From the NCBI RefSeq assembly GCF_015356865.1, contig NZ_JAAFZA010000002.1:90092-154091 (forward strand): a DNA stretch of 64,000 nucleotides, written 5' to 3'. Position numbers and translations under genes: made by a program. This stretch comes from Catenulispora pinisilvae. Its GTDB lineage: Bacteria > Actinomycetota > Actinomycetes > Streptomycetales > Catenulisporaceae. The notes beneath the pieces are model-generated. The model had not been told where the DNA came from, ran no database searches, and saw only the letters and a program-made list of their open reading frames with translations. Below are positions 17,115 through 24,969 of the stretch, piece after piece; position 1 is the first letter of the stretch; every line of letters starts with the position of its first letter.

Positions 17115-19643
17115 ATGTCCGAGAGGGCATTACTGGTCGGCGCCGCCGTGGACGGCCTCACGGGGGTCGAGAATGACGTGGAGGCGATGGCACGGACGCT
17201 GACCGCCCGAGGATTCACCGTCGAACCGCTCACCGGAAAGCTCGCGACCCGGGCCGGAATCCTCGATGCTTACGAGCGCCTGATCTCGGACAGCGGCCCC
17301 GGGGACACGGCCGTGGTCTACTACAGCGGCCACGGAGGTCGTGTCCTGCCGCCGGCCGCGGGCACGCCCGGACACGACCTCATGGACCTACAGTTCATCG
17401 TCCCCTTCGACTTCCACGACTCCGGTCCGGATGACTTCCGCGGCATCACGTCGGTGGAGCTGTCCGTCTTACTGGCGCGTCTGACCCAGCGGACCGACAA
17501 CGTGGTGGCGATGTTCGACTGCTGTCATTCCGGTCGGGTCTCCCGCGACAACCGGCTGCGGGTGAAGGCGGTTCCGCGCACTACGCCCTACGAACGCCTG
17601 CGAACGCACATCGAGCGCCTGCGACGGGACGAGGGGTTGCGCACGGACCTGCTGCGGGCCACCGGCAACCCCGACGCCGTCCGGATCGTGGCGTGCGCTC
17701 CCGAGCAGGCGGCGTTCGAATACCCCGGAGCCGAAGGCGAACAGATCGGCGTCTTCACCGAGGCCTTGACCATGGCCCTGCACGCGGCCGGCACCGAGCC
17801 GGTCAGCTGGGCGACCCTTCTGGACGGCGTCCGGTACCGGGTGTCCGCCTTGGTCTCCGGTCAGCGCCCAGAGGCCGAGGGTCCGGCCCGCAGGCTGCTG
17901 TTCGCGACGCGGGAGGACGATCACCTCGACATGCTGCGGGCCACCGATGCCGGCGGCGGCCGCCTGTCGCTGGAGTGCGCGCCGTTGCTGGGGGTGCGGC
18001 CGGGCGACGCCTTCACAGTGTGGTCGCCGGCCGGGGATCGGATCGGCGACCTGACCGTGGACCGGGCGGGCCCGCTGGCGGCTCAGGGGCCTGTGACACT
18101 CGCCCCGGGAATCACCGAGATCCCGCTGGGTGCCCGGGCGCGTCAGACCGCCGCCACCGCACCCACGCTCGCCGTGTCCATACCCGCGGCTGATCCGCGC
18201 GCCCTGGATCTGGCACGCGCACTCACGGGATCGCCGCTGCTCCGGCTGGTCGACAAAGACGATCGGTGGGACGCCCAGGTGCGCATCGACGCCACCGGCG
18301 ACCTCACAGTCGCGGACCGCATCGGTCCGCTGCACGAGCCGCGACCCAATGGTCCGGCCGGCGTCACCGGGACTGTCGGCGATCTGACGACGCTGGCCCG
18401 GGCCGCGGCGCTGCGCGGGCTGTCCTCGGACACCCGGTGGTCGCTCAACGCCCGTGTCGTCTGCGAATGGGGCCTGGTTCGGGACGGCGAACGGCACCGG
18501 CTGCCGGACTCGGGGGCCACGGTGCGGGTCGCTGAGACGGTCTACGTCAGCGTCCGGAACGAGGGCGACCTGCCTGTCTACGCAGCCCTGGTGGACATCG
18601 GCGTTTCCGGGCTCATCACAGTCCTGACCGACTTCGCGCCCTCAGGCGTCCGGCTCGTTCCAGGCGGCCAGGAAGAGTACGTATACGGCTTGGACGACTA
18701 CTCGGGGGTCCTGGAAGGCGTCGCGATGGAGTGGCCGGACGGGTTGGAGCCGGCCTATGCGCGGCCCGAGACGGTGCTGTTGTTCGTCACCTCGGACCCG
18801 CATGATCTCAGTGCGCTGACGCAGCGGGGAGTCGCCCGCGCCGGCTCCGGCTCCGGTGCCGAATCGCCGCTGACGGCGGTGCTGAACCAGATCGCGACCG
18901 GCCGATCCCGGGAACTGCGGTCCGCATCCGGCCCGGCCGGCAGCTATGACGTGCGGGTCATGGAGTTCGACGTCGAACCCGCCGCGGTCAGGACCGGGTT
19001 CCTGATCGAGGAGGTTTCGTTCCCGCGGCCGAAAGGGCCGACCGGCCTGGCCGGAGCGACACCTCGTACAGCGCCGGCCACCGTGGCGGTCCGCCTGAAC
19101 GAGCTGATCGTCCACCACAACCGCGCACGGTTCGGCGGGGCGTCCGTGCGGGTCGACGCGATGGTGCTGACCGGCACGCCGGATTCCCTGGAGCCGACGT
19201 TCCGGGCGCAGACCGAGCGATTCTCCCGCATCCGCGACGGGGAACCCCTGCCGCTGGACCAAATGCTCGTCTACCACGGCCCCGCAGCGGACTATCTCGA
19301 CATCGCGCTATGGGTCTCGCGGGACACCGCCGGCGCCCTCGATCTCGGCGAGTTGCTGACCGACGAGGTCGCCGGGTTCGAGGTGCAGGAGGCGCTCGCC
19401 AAGATGAGCGAGACAGTCACCGGGGCCCCGTACGCCACCGCTGCGGCCGCTCTGGTGGGGGCGGGGGCCGTGGTCGTCAACCTCGCCTACCGGCTGCTGC
19501 GCGGCTCGGTGAACGACGTCATCGGGCTGTACCGGGGGTCGATGCTCGCCGGGGAGCGGTTCGGCGTCGGACGTCATCCTGCGGAGGGGGTGCGCCGAGT
19601 CCAAGATTTCTCTTTCGCTTACACCATCGATGAAGTCTCCTGA
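17115..19643 (+). CDS. large caspase-like protease with long C-terminal sensor region
   Basis: The 842-residue protein has an ATG behind AAGGAG. Residues 1-250 are a caspase-fold domain with catalytic His73 in VVYYSGHGGR and Cys137 in VAMFDCCHSGR, plus the DxxxM and FDFH strands of C14 peptidases. The C-terminal 590 residues are beta-rich first (SLECAPLLGVRPGDAFTVW, then a segment like a DUF4384 domain with GDLPVYAALVDIGVSG and ITVLTDFAP). Then comes an alpha/beta domain, and a hydrophobic helix near 760-790 (TAAAALVGAGAVVVNLAYRL) may touch membranes or pack inside. DUF4384-like modules often accompany metacaspases. It is the second death-type protease in the block, transcribed away from the first. 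It is followed by an 82-residue gene. Confidence 0.87.
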   Translation: MSERALLVGAAVDGLTGVENDVEAMARTLTARGFTVEPLTGKLATRAGILDAYERLISDSGPGDTAVVYYSGHGGRVLPPAAGTPGHDLMDLQFIVPFDFHDSGPDDFRGITSVELSVLLARLTQRTDNVVAMFDCCHSGRVSRDNRLRVKAVPRTTPYERLRTHIERLRRDEGLRTDLLRATGNPDAVRIVACAPEQAAFEYPGAEGEQIGVFTEALTMALHAAGTEPVSWATLLDGVRYRVSALVSGQRPEAEGPARRLLFATREDDHLDMLRATDAGGGRLSLECAPLLGVRPGDAFTVWSPAGDRIGDLTVDRAGPLAAQGPVTLAPGITEIPLGARARQTAATAPTLAVSIPAADPRALDLARALTGSPLLRLVDKDDRWDAQVRIDATGDLTVADRIGPLHEPRPNGPAGVTGTVGDLTTLARAAALRGLSSDTRWSLNARVVCEWGLVRDGERHRLPDSGATVRVAETVYVSVRNEGDLPVYAALVDIGVSGLITVLTDFAPSGVRLVPGGQEEYVYGLDDYSGVLEGVAMEWPDGLEPAYARPETVLLFVTSDPHDLSALTQRGVARAGSGSGAESPLTAVLNQIATGRSRELRSASGPAGSYDVRVMEFDVEPAAVRTGFLIEEVSFPRPKGPTGLAGATPRTAPATVAVRLNELIVHHNRARFGGASVRVDAMVLTGTPDSLEPTFRAQTERFSRIRDGEPLPLDQMLVYHGPAADYLDIALWVSRDTAGALDLGELLTDEVAGFEVQEALAKMSETVTGAPYATAAAALVGAGAVVVNLAYRLLRGSVNDVIGLYRGSMLAGERFGVGRHPAEGVRRVQDFSFAYTIDEVS

Positions 19644-19671
19644 AGCACCGATCAGAAAGGATCGCCGTCAA

Positions 19672-19920
19672 ATGACGAACGAGCACAGCCTGGACAAGCA
19701 GATCATCGTGGACGGATCCGCGTGGACCCTGCCCAAGGAAAGCGATGCGGTCAAGGCATTCCAGGAAATCGAAACCGCCCTCGACAAAGACTCAATAGCG
19801 CGGGTCGCCGTTCTCGACGCCCACCGGCGCCGAGTCGACCTCCTCATCAACGGCGCCACCGTCGGCACCGTGGTCCTGGACGCGTGCGTCGACCCGCGGC
19901 CGACCGAGACTTCCGGCTGA
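19672..19920 (+). CDS. small (82-residue) protein linked to the caspase gene
   Basis: The ATG at 19672 follows AGAAAGGA and gives TNEHSLDKQIIVDG; an earlier in-frame ATG at 19630 overlaps the caspase gene and lacks a site. The protein is a small beta-alpha-beta unit with DGSAWTLPKESDAVKAFQEI and a helix-strand pair VAVLDAHRRRVDLLING. It has no membrane segment, cysteine pair or known motif. The 28-base spacing suggests co-expression with the caspase. A role as inhibitor, adaptor or substrate of the protease is possible but unsupported by homology. A hairpin terminator follows. Confidence 0.65.
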   Translation: MTNEHSLDKQIIVDGSAWTLPKESDAVKAFQEIETALDKDSIARVAVLDAHRRRVDLLINGATVGTVVLDACVDPRPTETSG

Positions 19921-19933
19921 CCTGCCGGTCCTG

Positions 19934-19960
19934 GCCCGGCCACCGCTGTTGTGGCCGGGC
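19934..19960 (+). terminator. hairpin terminator, 10-bp stem with 7-base loop
   Basis: GCCCGGCCAC (19934-19943) and GTGGCCGGGC (19951-19960) form a perfect stem around CGCTGTT, 14 bases after the stop of the 82-residue gene. It probably ends the operon that starts at 12731. Confidence 0.7.
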
Positions 19961-20149
19961 TTGGGCATGTCCGACACGGGGGTAAAGGTTCTTTGTACGT
20001 GCGGCCCGAACCCCGCGACCACAGGTCGCTTGCCATCCATACTTCTTTTCATCTTCGCCCCCGGCTCTGGCCAACCGAATTCGCGGCACCATACGGTGAA
20101 AGCACCGTCGACGGTTTCCAGCGAAAGGGCAAAGCGAAGGAGTAGGGGC

Positions 20150-21145
20150 ATGGCTGGCATGGTGTTGTCGAGGCAGAGGTCCGAACTGGAATTCCACCTC
20201 GCGCTCGGAGAAGGGCGCCTGATGGCTTTTCTGGAAGAGGATCCGGAGACCGCGAACGCTTTGCTGTACCAAGTCGTCTCAGACCTCGTCTACGAACGAC
20301 TCACCCGGCGCGTCGAGCGCCATCGCGGCCACTTCGGCTGCGCCTCGGTGCCCGCGCGCCTACTGCCGGACTGCCGCGACCGGTTTCAGGACGACGTCGA
20401 AGCCGCCCGGACCGACCTGCTCCGGCACGCCGACCGCCCGATAGCGAACCTCGGCGGCTGGATGACGGCCCGCCTGACCGCGGTCACCGTCGACGCCAAC
20501 CGCAAGCGGCGCGGCGAGCGTGGCGCCCAGCAGCGTCCCCGCGTCCCCGGCTGGCTCGACGCCGCCCTCGATGACCCCTGGCTCAGCAGCCTGGCGCTGA
20601 AGATACTCACCTGGGTAGGCGTCCCCACCGCGGCAGCCCACGGGCCCTGGCCGCTCAGCGCGTGGGCCGAACACCGCCCGGGCGCCGCCGGCGACTGGGA
20701 CACCACCGGGATCCACATCGCCGCCGACGTCGAGCGGGTCCTCACCGCGATGCGCAGCCGCCGAGCCTGGTACGAGAACTACATCGAGCGCCCACTGGGT
20801 CGCAAAGAGGCTCCGCTGATCCCCGGGCCCCGCGACAGCGGGGACCCGGATCCCCTCCCGCTGACGAACCCGGCAGAGCTCGCCGACGCGCGGCTCCGCG
20901 ATTTGGCAGCCGAGGCGATCAACACGGCCGCCGGACGCATCCGGGCCGGCGGGGACCCCCGCGCGACAGTCGTCGACGTGCTCGGCGTCGTCTTCGTCGG
21001 CAGAACCGGAGCCGACGAGATGAGCTGCGCGCCGGGAAGCATGGCGGACACCGACGAAACGGTGGCCCGGCTGCTGTCCAGTCCCGCGGACATCGACCGG
21101 GTTGTGGACGTATTGCTGCGGGTGGTCTCCGAACCTGCGCCCTAG
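20150..21145 (+). CDS. conserved helical protein, possibly derived from a sigma factor
   Basis: The 331-residue protein starts at an ATG after GCGAAGGAG; the frame is open further upstream but without signals. Residues ~55-120 show RHADRPIANLGGWMTARLT with AVTVDANRKRRGERGA, resembling region 2 of ECF sigma factors (NPxxWLxxVxxNxxxDxxRRR). Segments GWLDAALDDPWLSSLALKIL and WPLSAWAEHR follow. No clear region 4 HTH is seen, so a true sigma role is uncertain. Related proteins of this layout occur beside caspase genes in actinobacteria as far as I can recall. Its stop overlaps the stop of the convergent 21142-24969 gene by the palindrome CTAG. A likely promoter with TTGCCA and an AT-rich tract lies at 20029-20060. 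Confidence 0.65.
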   Translation: MAGMVLSRQRSELEFHLALGEGRLMAFLEEDPETANALLYQVVSDLVYERLTRRVERHRGHFGCASVPARLLPDCRDRFQDDVEAARTDLLRHADRPIANLGGWMTARLTAVTVDANRKRRGERGAQQRPRVPGWLDAALDDPWLSSLALKILTWVGVPTAAAHGPWPLSAWAEHRPGAAGDWDTTGIHIAADVERVLTAMRSRRAWYENYIERPLGRKEAPLIPGPRDSGDPDPLPLTNPAELADARLRDLAAEAINTAAGRIRAGGDPRATVVDVLGVVFVGRTGADEMSCAPGSMADTDETVARLLSSPADIDRVVDVLLRVVSEPAP

Positions 21146-24100
21146 GCCGTGACGCTGACCTCCTGCAGAATGTTGTCGAGCTGCTGACGGTGCTTGGCGT
21201 ACTCCTCCCCCTTAAGCCGCGGCCTCAGCGCCAATGCACGACGGCGGCATTCGGAGCTCACCGACTCCAGCACCGTACGCAGCTCTTCGCGCTTCGCTCC
21301 GGCGAACCGCCTCATATTCTGGCGGTGCTCCCAGGCCATGCTGACCAGTGCCTCGCAGAGTTGATAGTGCGCCATCAAGTGATCGGGATCGTATTCGACC
21401 ATCTCACGCAGCACCCGGACAAGCGGCTCCACACCGGCACCCTCACGGTGCCCCTTGAGCGCCGCGTTCAACGCCAATATCCGGCGGTTGCGAACCGCTT
21501 CCTCATCCGTCCAGCGCAAGAACGCCGCAGTGATCTGTTTCGGCGTCGGGACCACCTTCCCGGATGTGATCCACCGGTCGAACGCGTTCGTCAGCAGCAC
21601 CCGAAGTTGCTCGTCGTCCGGATTCTTCTCGACAAGAGACCAGAGCGTGTCGACGGCCATTTGGTACTGGCCCCGCAGGATGTCGAGCTGAATGCGCTCC
21701 CGCAGCACCTTCTCCCGGCCCGCGGCGCTGACCGCCTCGGCGTCGGCGCGCGCCAGCACCCTGAGAGCGTCGTCATAGCGATCGAGGCGGCCGAGCATCA
21801 TGGCCAGAGTGCGCGCTGGACCGGTGGCGCCGGGCAGGCGTTCCACCCAGGATTCCAGGACCGGCACCGCCGCCGCCAGGACCTCGCGGTCGGCGTCGTC
21901 CGTGGAGTCGTGCCGCTTCTGCAGGATCTTCAACGCCGGCTCTGCTTTCGCACCATAGAGCTGGACCAGGTCGTCGAGGATCCCCGACCACGGCTCGGGC
22001 ACCGCGTTGCGTCCCCACGAGCGGCCGATACGTCGGAAGTGCTCGGCGAAGCGCTGCGCGTCGGCTTCGGACGAATTCGTCGCGGCCTCGGCGGCGGCCA
22101 GGATCTGGCCGAGCGCGAACCGCGCCGCCTCGCCGGAGATGCCGTCGAGCATCTGGATCATCTGGTCCGGGTCCTTGCCAGGGAAGGACTGCTGGACGCG
22201 GTCCCGGAGCAGCGGATCCTTCGCCTCCAGCGACACCGCGTCGACGAGTGCCAGATTGGCGACGACCGCGCCGGAGTAGTCGCTCAGCGGCCAGTCACCG
22301 TCCAGGACCGCGCTGCGGAGTCCGCGCTTCCACCCGATCCGCCCCATCACCCACTTCTCGTGCACGTCTTCCTCCGCCTGATCCCCGGACCGGCGGACGC
22401 GTCCCTTCGCCTCCGAGGCCTCGCTGCAGGCCGCGTCGAGCAAACGGAGGCATTCCCGCTCCATGGCGTCCCGCACCCGCGCCGGCAGCAAGGACACTGC
22501 CGCGCGCAACGCCTCGGCGCGACGTTCCCGGGCCGCCGACGCGCCGTCACCGTCGGACCGGCCGATGCCGAGCAGCAGGATCGGACTGCGGTGCGAAACC
22601 ATGTGGTTGAGCTCCTCCAGCCGCAGGTGCTCGGTGGCCAGCCGCACCTTCGCACGGCTGGCGAGCAGCAGCGGGATCTGCCGCGCGAGGTCCGCGTCAT
22701 CGTCACCCCGATTCGGCGCGACGCACAGCGGAGTCGTCCCGAAGGAGGCCGCGAGGACCCTGTGCAAGGACTCCCGCGCCGCGGCGCCTCGGCGGATTTC
22801 GCCGTGCAGGAGGTCTCGCAGATACACCGCCTCGACGTACCGGCCCCACGCTTCCGCGGCCTCGACGGGATCGCCTGCGGATGTGTGCGCGACCGCGAGG
22901 TTGTGCAGCACGCCCGGGTGCAGGGGATCGTCGGCGAGCATCGCGTTCCAGACCCGCCTGGCCGCGGACAAGCGGCCGAACCGGAATTCGGCTTCGGCCT
23001 GCCGGCCGCCGAGATAGCCGCGAAGCAGGACCAGCGCGTCACGATGCCGCAGCGCACGCGGGTACGGTTCAAGGGTCTGCCACCCCTGACCGAAATTGGC
23101 ATCGAGAGCCTGCTCGGCCGCGGCCAAGGAGTCTGCGATCTGTTCTCGCGCGTCGGCCCGGACCGGCGGTTCCCCGCGCGGCGTGGCTTCGACACCACCG
23201 GTCTGGTGCGCGTGCGCCGGACCGGAGGCCTCGGCCGGATCGGCATCCGACGCCGCCGCCTGACGTGGCAGATCCAGCGTGGCACATCGGGCGGCTAGGT
23301 CGGTGGCGGCAGGAGTAGGAGCAGGATCGATGCCGGTGTGTACGGATTCCAACTCTTTCAGCCGCTTGTCGACCTGTCTCCTCAAAGGGATGACCGTGCT
23401 GCGGAACGACTCCTGGAGCACAGACTCACAATCCTGAAGCCGCCGCTGGAACTCGGCGAAGTCCATAACGAGCCCGGCCGGCTCGGTGTCTTGAAACTGG
23501 TGAAATACCGCGAGCCACCCCGTACGAACCTGCTCCAGACCGTCAGCCAGGTCCTCAAGGAGGCGCCGGTCCCCCGCCACCCCGACATAGTCGAAATCAG
23601 CGTTCTTCGTGGCCTTGGTCAAGACGCCGATCTGGCTCTTGAGGTCGTCTCGCAGCGTCTTGAGCTCGCTCGTCACCTTCTCGAAGGCGGCGAGTCGGGA
23701 GTCCGGATCGGCGGCCGTCGACTGCACCGCGGCGGCATCGTCCGCCACGTCTGCCATCGGCCCCGGCTGTTCGGCACTCAGCTCCCGCCGGGCTGCCTCC
23801 AGGGCTTTGACGTGCCGGTCCGGTTCGCCTTCAGTGGACTCCCGAGCCGCGGCGTGTGCGCCGAGGTCTGGGAATCGCAGTGGGCGCCACAACAGTCGCC
23901 GGTGGTGGATCAGTGCCGCGAGCATGTCCGGCACAGAGCCCTCGGCCAGACACTCGGCGAGCCGGCCGGGAAGCTCGGCCGGATCGGTCTCGAAGAGCCC
24001 GCACACCCGCTCCAGCAGGCGAGCCGAGGGACCGTCGTCGGGCGAAAGCCGCTCCGCCAGGCGGCGGATCGTCGCGACGGGATAGCCCCAGACCATCCAC

Positions 24101-24969
24101 TGCACGGCCAGAACCGTGAACGCGGCCCTGCCGCCCGGCCGACGGCCGGCGAGTTCGGCGACGGTTTCCAGTTCTGCGACCAGCACGTCGCGGGTACGCT
24201 CCGTGGCCCGGCCGCGCAGCCGGCTCTCGGCCTCGACATCGTGGATGCCCGACCACCGGCACACGCCGGGCCGGATCAGCGCGATCGTCGCCGAAGGCTC
24301 TGGGTCCGCGCCGGTGGCGGATTGGTGGGAGGTCTGGGAACCATCCGCGGCCTCGGCGGCTTCTGCGTCAGTCTTCGCGTCAGCGGCTTTGGCTTCAACC
24401 TTGGCGTCGGCATCGGTTTTGGGTTTGGGTTTGGGTTTGGGCTTGGACTTACCACTGAGATCAGCCGTGGCATGAGCCGAGGGATCGTAGTGGTCCACCC
24501 CGCCGCGGACCTCGCCGGCAATCTTCTCTCCCGTGGCCCGGTCCGCGCCGGTGTACCCGGCGTCGTCCCGGCGCTGTGCGTCAAGATCCCGGAACGCGAT
24601 GCTCAGATGAGCTCGGACCCGGTGGTTCACCGGCGATCGGGCAGCCGCCGCCTGCAACCACTCGATCGCCGAGCCGGGCTGCCCTCGCCGCAGATACTGC
24701 CGCCCGAGGTGATACGGATACTTCGGATTGGCCGGATCCAGCTGGTGGGCATGGCCGAGCAGCTCGATGGCCCGCTTCGGCCCGGTGTCCGGATGCACGC
24801 TGATGCGGAAGTACGCCTCGGCCAGCGCAGCGGCGTGGGCTGCGGGGAGCGGGCTCCCGGCGGTGAAACGCTGATGCACCGGGTCGATCAGCCGCCACAG
24901 CACCTCGGGCCGGGACTCCAGGGGGCTGGAACCGCTGGGGCCCGAGCCGATCTCAGTATCTGATCTCAT
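21142..24969 (-). CDS. giant TPR-repeat scaffold protein, last gene of the Hsp70/TIR operon
   Basis: The 1275-residue soluble protein begins with classical TPR units at ~30-130 (AELLGHAHQLDPANPKYPYH-type, then YLRRGQPGSAIEWLQAAAA). A low-complexity KSKPKPKPKPKTDADAKVEA linker at ~180-215 follows, then a large helical region with coiled-coil patterns. More TPR-like units are seen near 650-720 (FGRLSAARRVWNAMLADDPL) and in the last 400 residues (RLDRYDDALRVLARADAEAV). No catalytic motif is apparent. TPR scaffolds organise multiprotein complexes and bind Hsp70/TIR partners. Its start overlaps the TIR gene stop (ATGA at 24966-24969), and its stop is shared with a convergent gene. It probably assembles the components encoded upstream. 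Confidence 0.8.
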   Translation of the reverse strand: MRSDTEIGSGPSGSSPLESRPEVLWRLIDPVHQRFTAGSPLPAAHAAALAEAYFRISVHPDTGPKRAIELLGHAHQLDPANPKYPYHLGRQYLRRGQPGSAIEWLQAAAARSPVNHRVRAHLSIAFRDLDAQRRDDAGYTGADRATGEKIAGEVRGGVDHYDPSAHATADLSGKSKPKPKPKPKTDADAKVEAKAADAKTDAEAAEAADGSQTSHQSATGADPEPSATIALIRPGVCRWSGIHDVEAESRLRGRATERTRDVLVAELETVAELAGRRPGGRAAFTVLAVQWMVWGYPVATIRRLAERLSPDDGPSARLLERVCGLFETDPAELPGRLAECLAEGSVPDMLAALIHHRRLLWRPLRFPDLGAHAAARESTEGEPDRHVKALEAARRELSAEQPGPMADVADDAAAVQSTAADPDSRLAAFEKVTSELKTLRDDLKSQIGVLTKATKNADFDYVGVAGDRRLLEDLADGLEQVRTGWLAVFHQFQDTEPAGLVMDFAEFQRRLQDCESVLQESFRSTVIPLRRQVDKRLKELESVHTGIDPAPTPAATDLAARCATLDLPRQAAASDADPAEASGPAHAHQTGGVEATPRGEPPVRADAREQIADSLAAAEQALDANFGQGWQTLEPYPRALRHRDALVLLRGYLGGRQAEAEFRFGRLSAARRVWNAMLADDPLHPGVLHNLAVAHTSAGDPVEAAEAWGRYVEAVYLRDLLHGEIRRGAAARESLHRVLAASFGTTPLCVAPNRGDDDADLARQIPLLLASRAKVRLATEHLRLEELNHMVSHRSPILLLGIGRSDGDGASAARERRAEALRAAVSLLPARVRDAMERECLRLLDAACSEASEAKGRVRRSGDQAEEDVHEKWVMGRIGWKRGLRSAVLDGDWPLSDYSGAVVANLALVDAVSLEAKDPLLRDRVQQSFPGKDPDQMIQMLDGISGEAARFALGQILAAAEAATNSSEADAQRFAEHFRRIGRSWGRNAVPEPWSGILDDLVQLYGAKAEPALKILQKRHDSTDDADREVLAAAVPVLESWVERLPGATGPARTLAMMLGRLDRYDDALRVLARADAEAVSAAGREKVLRERIQLDILRGQYQMAVDTLWSLVEKNPDDEQLRVLLTNAFDRWITSGKVVPTPKQITAAFLRWTDEEAVRNRRILALNAALKGHREGAGVEPLVRVLREMVEYDPDHLMAHYQLCEALVSMAWEHRQNMRRFAGAKREELRTVLESVSSECRRRALALRPRLKGEEYAKHRQQLDNILQEVSVTA
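24414..24450 (-). repeat. hexamer repeat (TTTGGG)n inside the TPR gene
   Basis: About four to five near-perfect copies of the hexamer TTTGGG are present on the plus strand, encoding the Lys-Pro-Lys-Pro linker of the giant TPR protein on the minus strand. It can change length by slippage in whole codons. The location in a flexible linker argues that it is a spacer and not a telomere-like signal. Confidence 0.75.

Noticed and set aside
22347..23285. Long minus-strand reading frame inside the giant TPR gene as a separate gene
   Set aside because: It is a shadow frame with arginine/proline-rich translation and no start signals; the TPR frame has real protein composition.
20662..23298. 878-codon plus-strand open frame running through the 3' end of the sigma-like gene and the giant TPR gene
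   Set aside because: The translation is Arg/His-rich with no domain, and it is antisense or out of frame to two convincing genes.
24414..24450. TTTGGG hexamers as a telomere-like or replication signal
   Set aside because: They lie in frame within a coding gene and simply encode a Lys-Pro linker.
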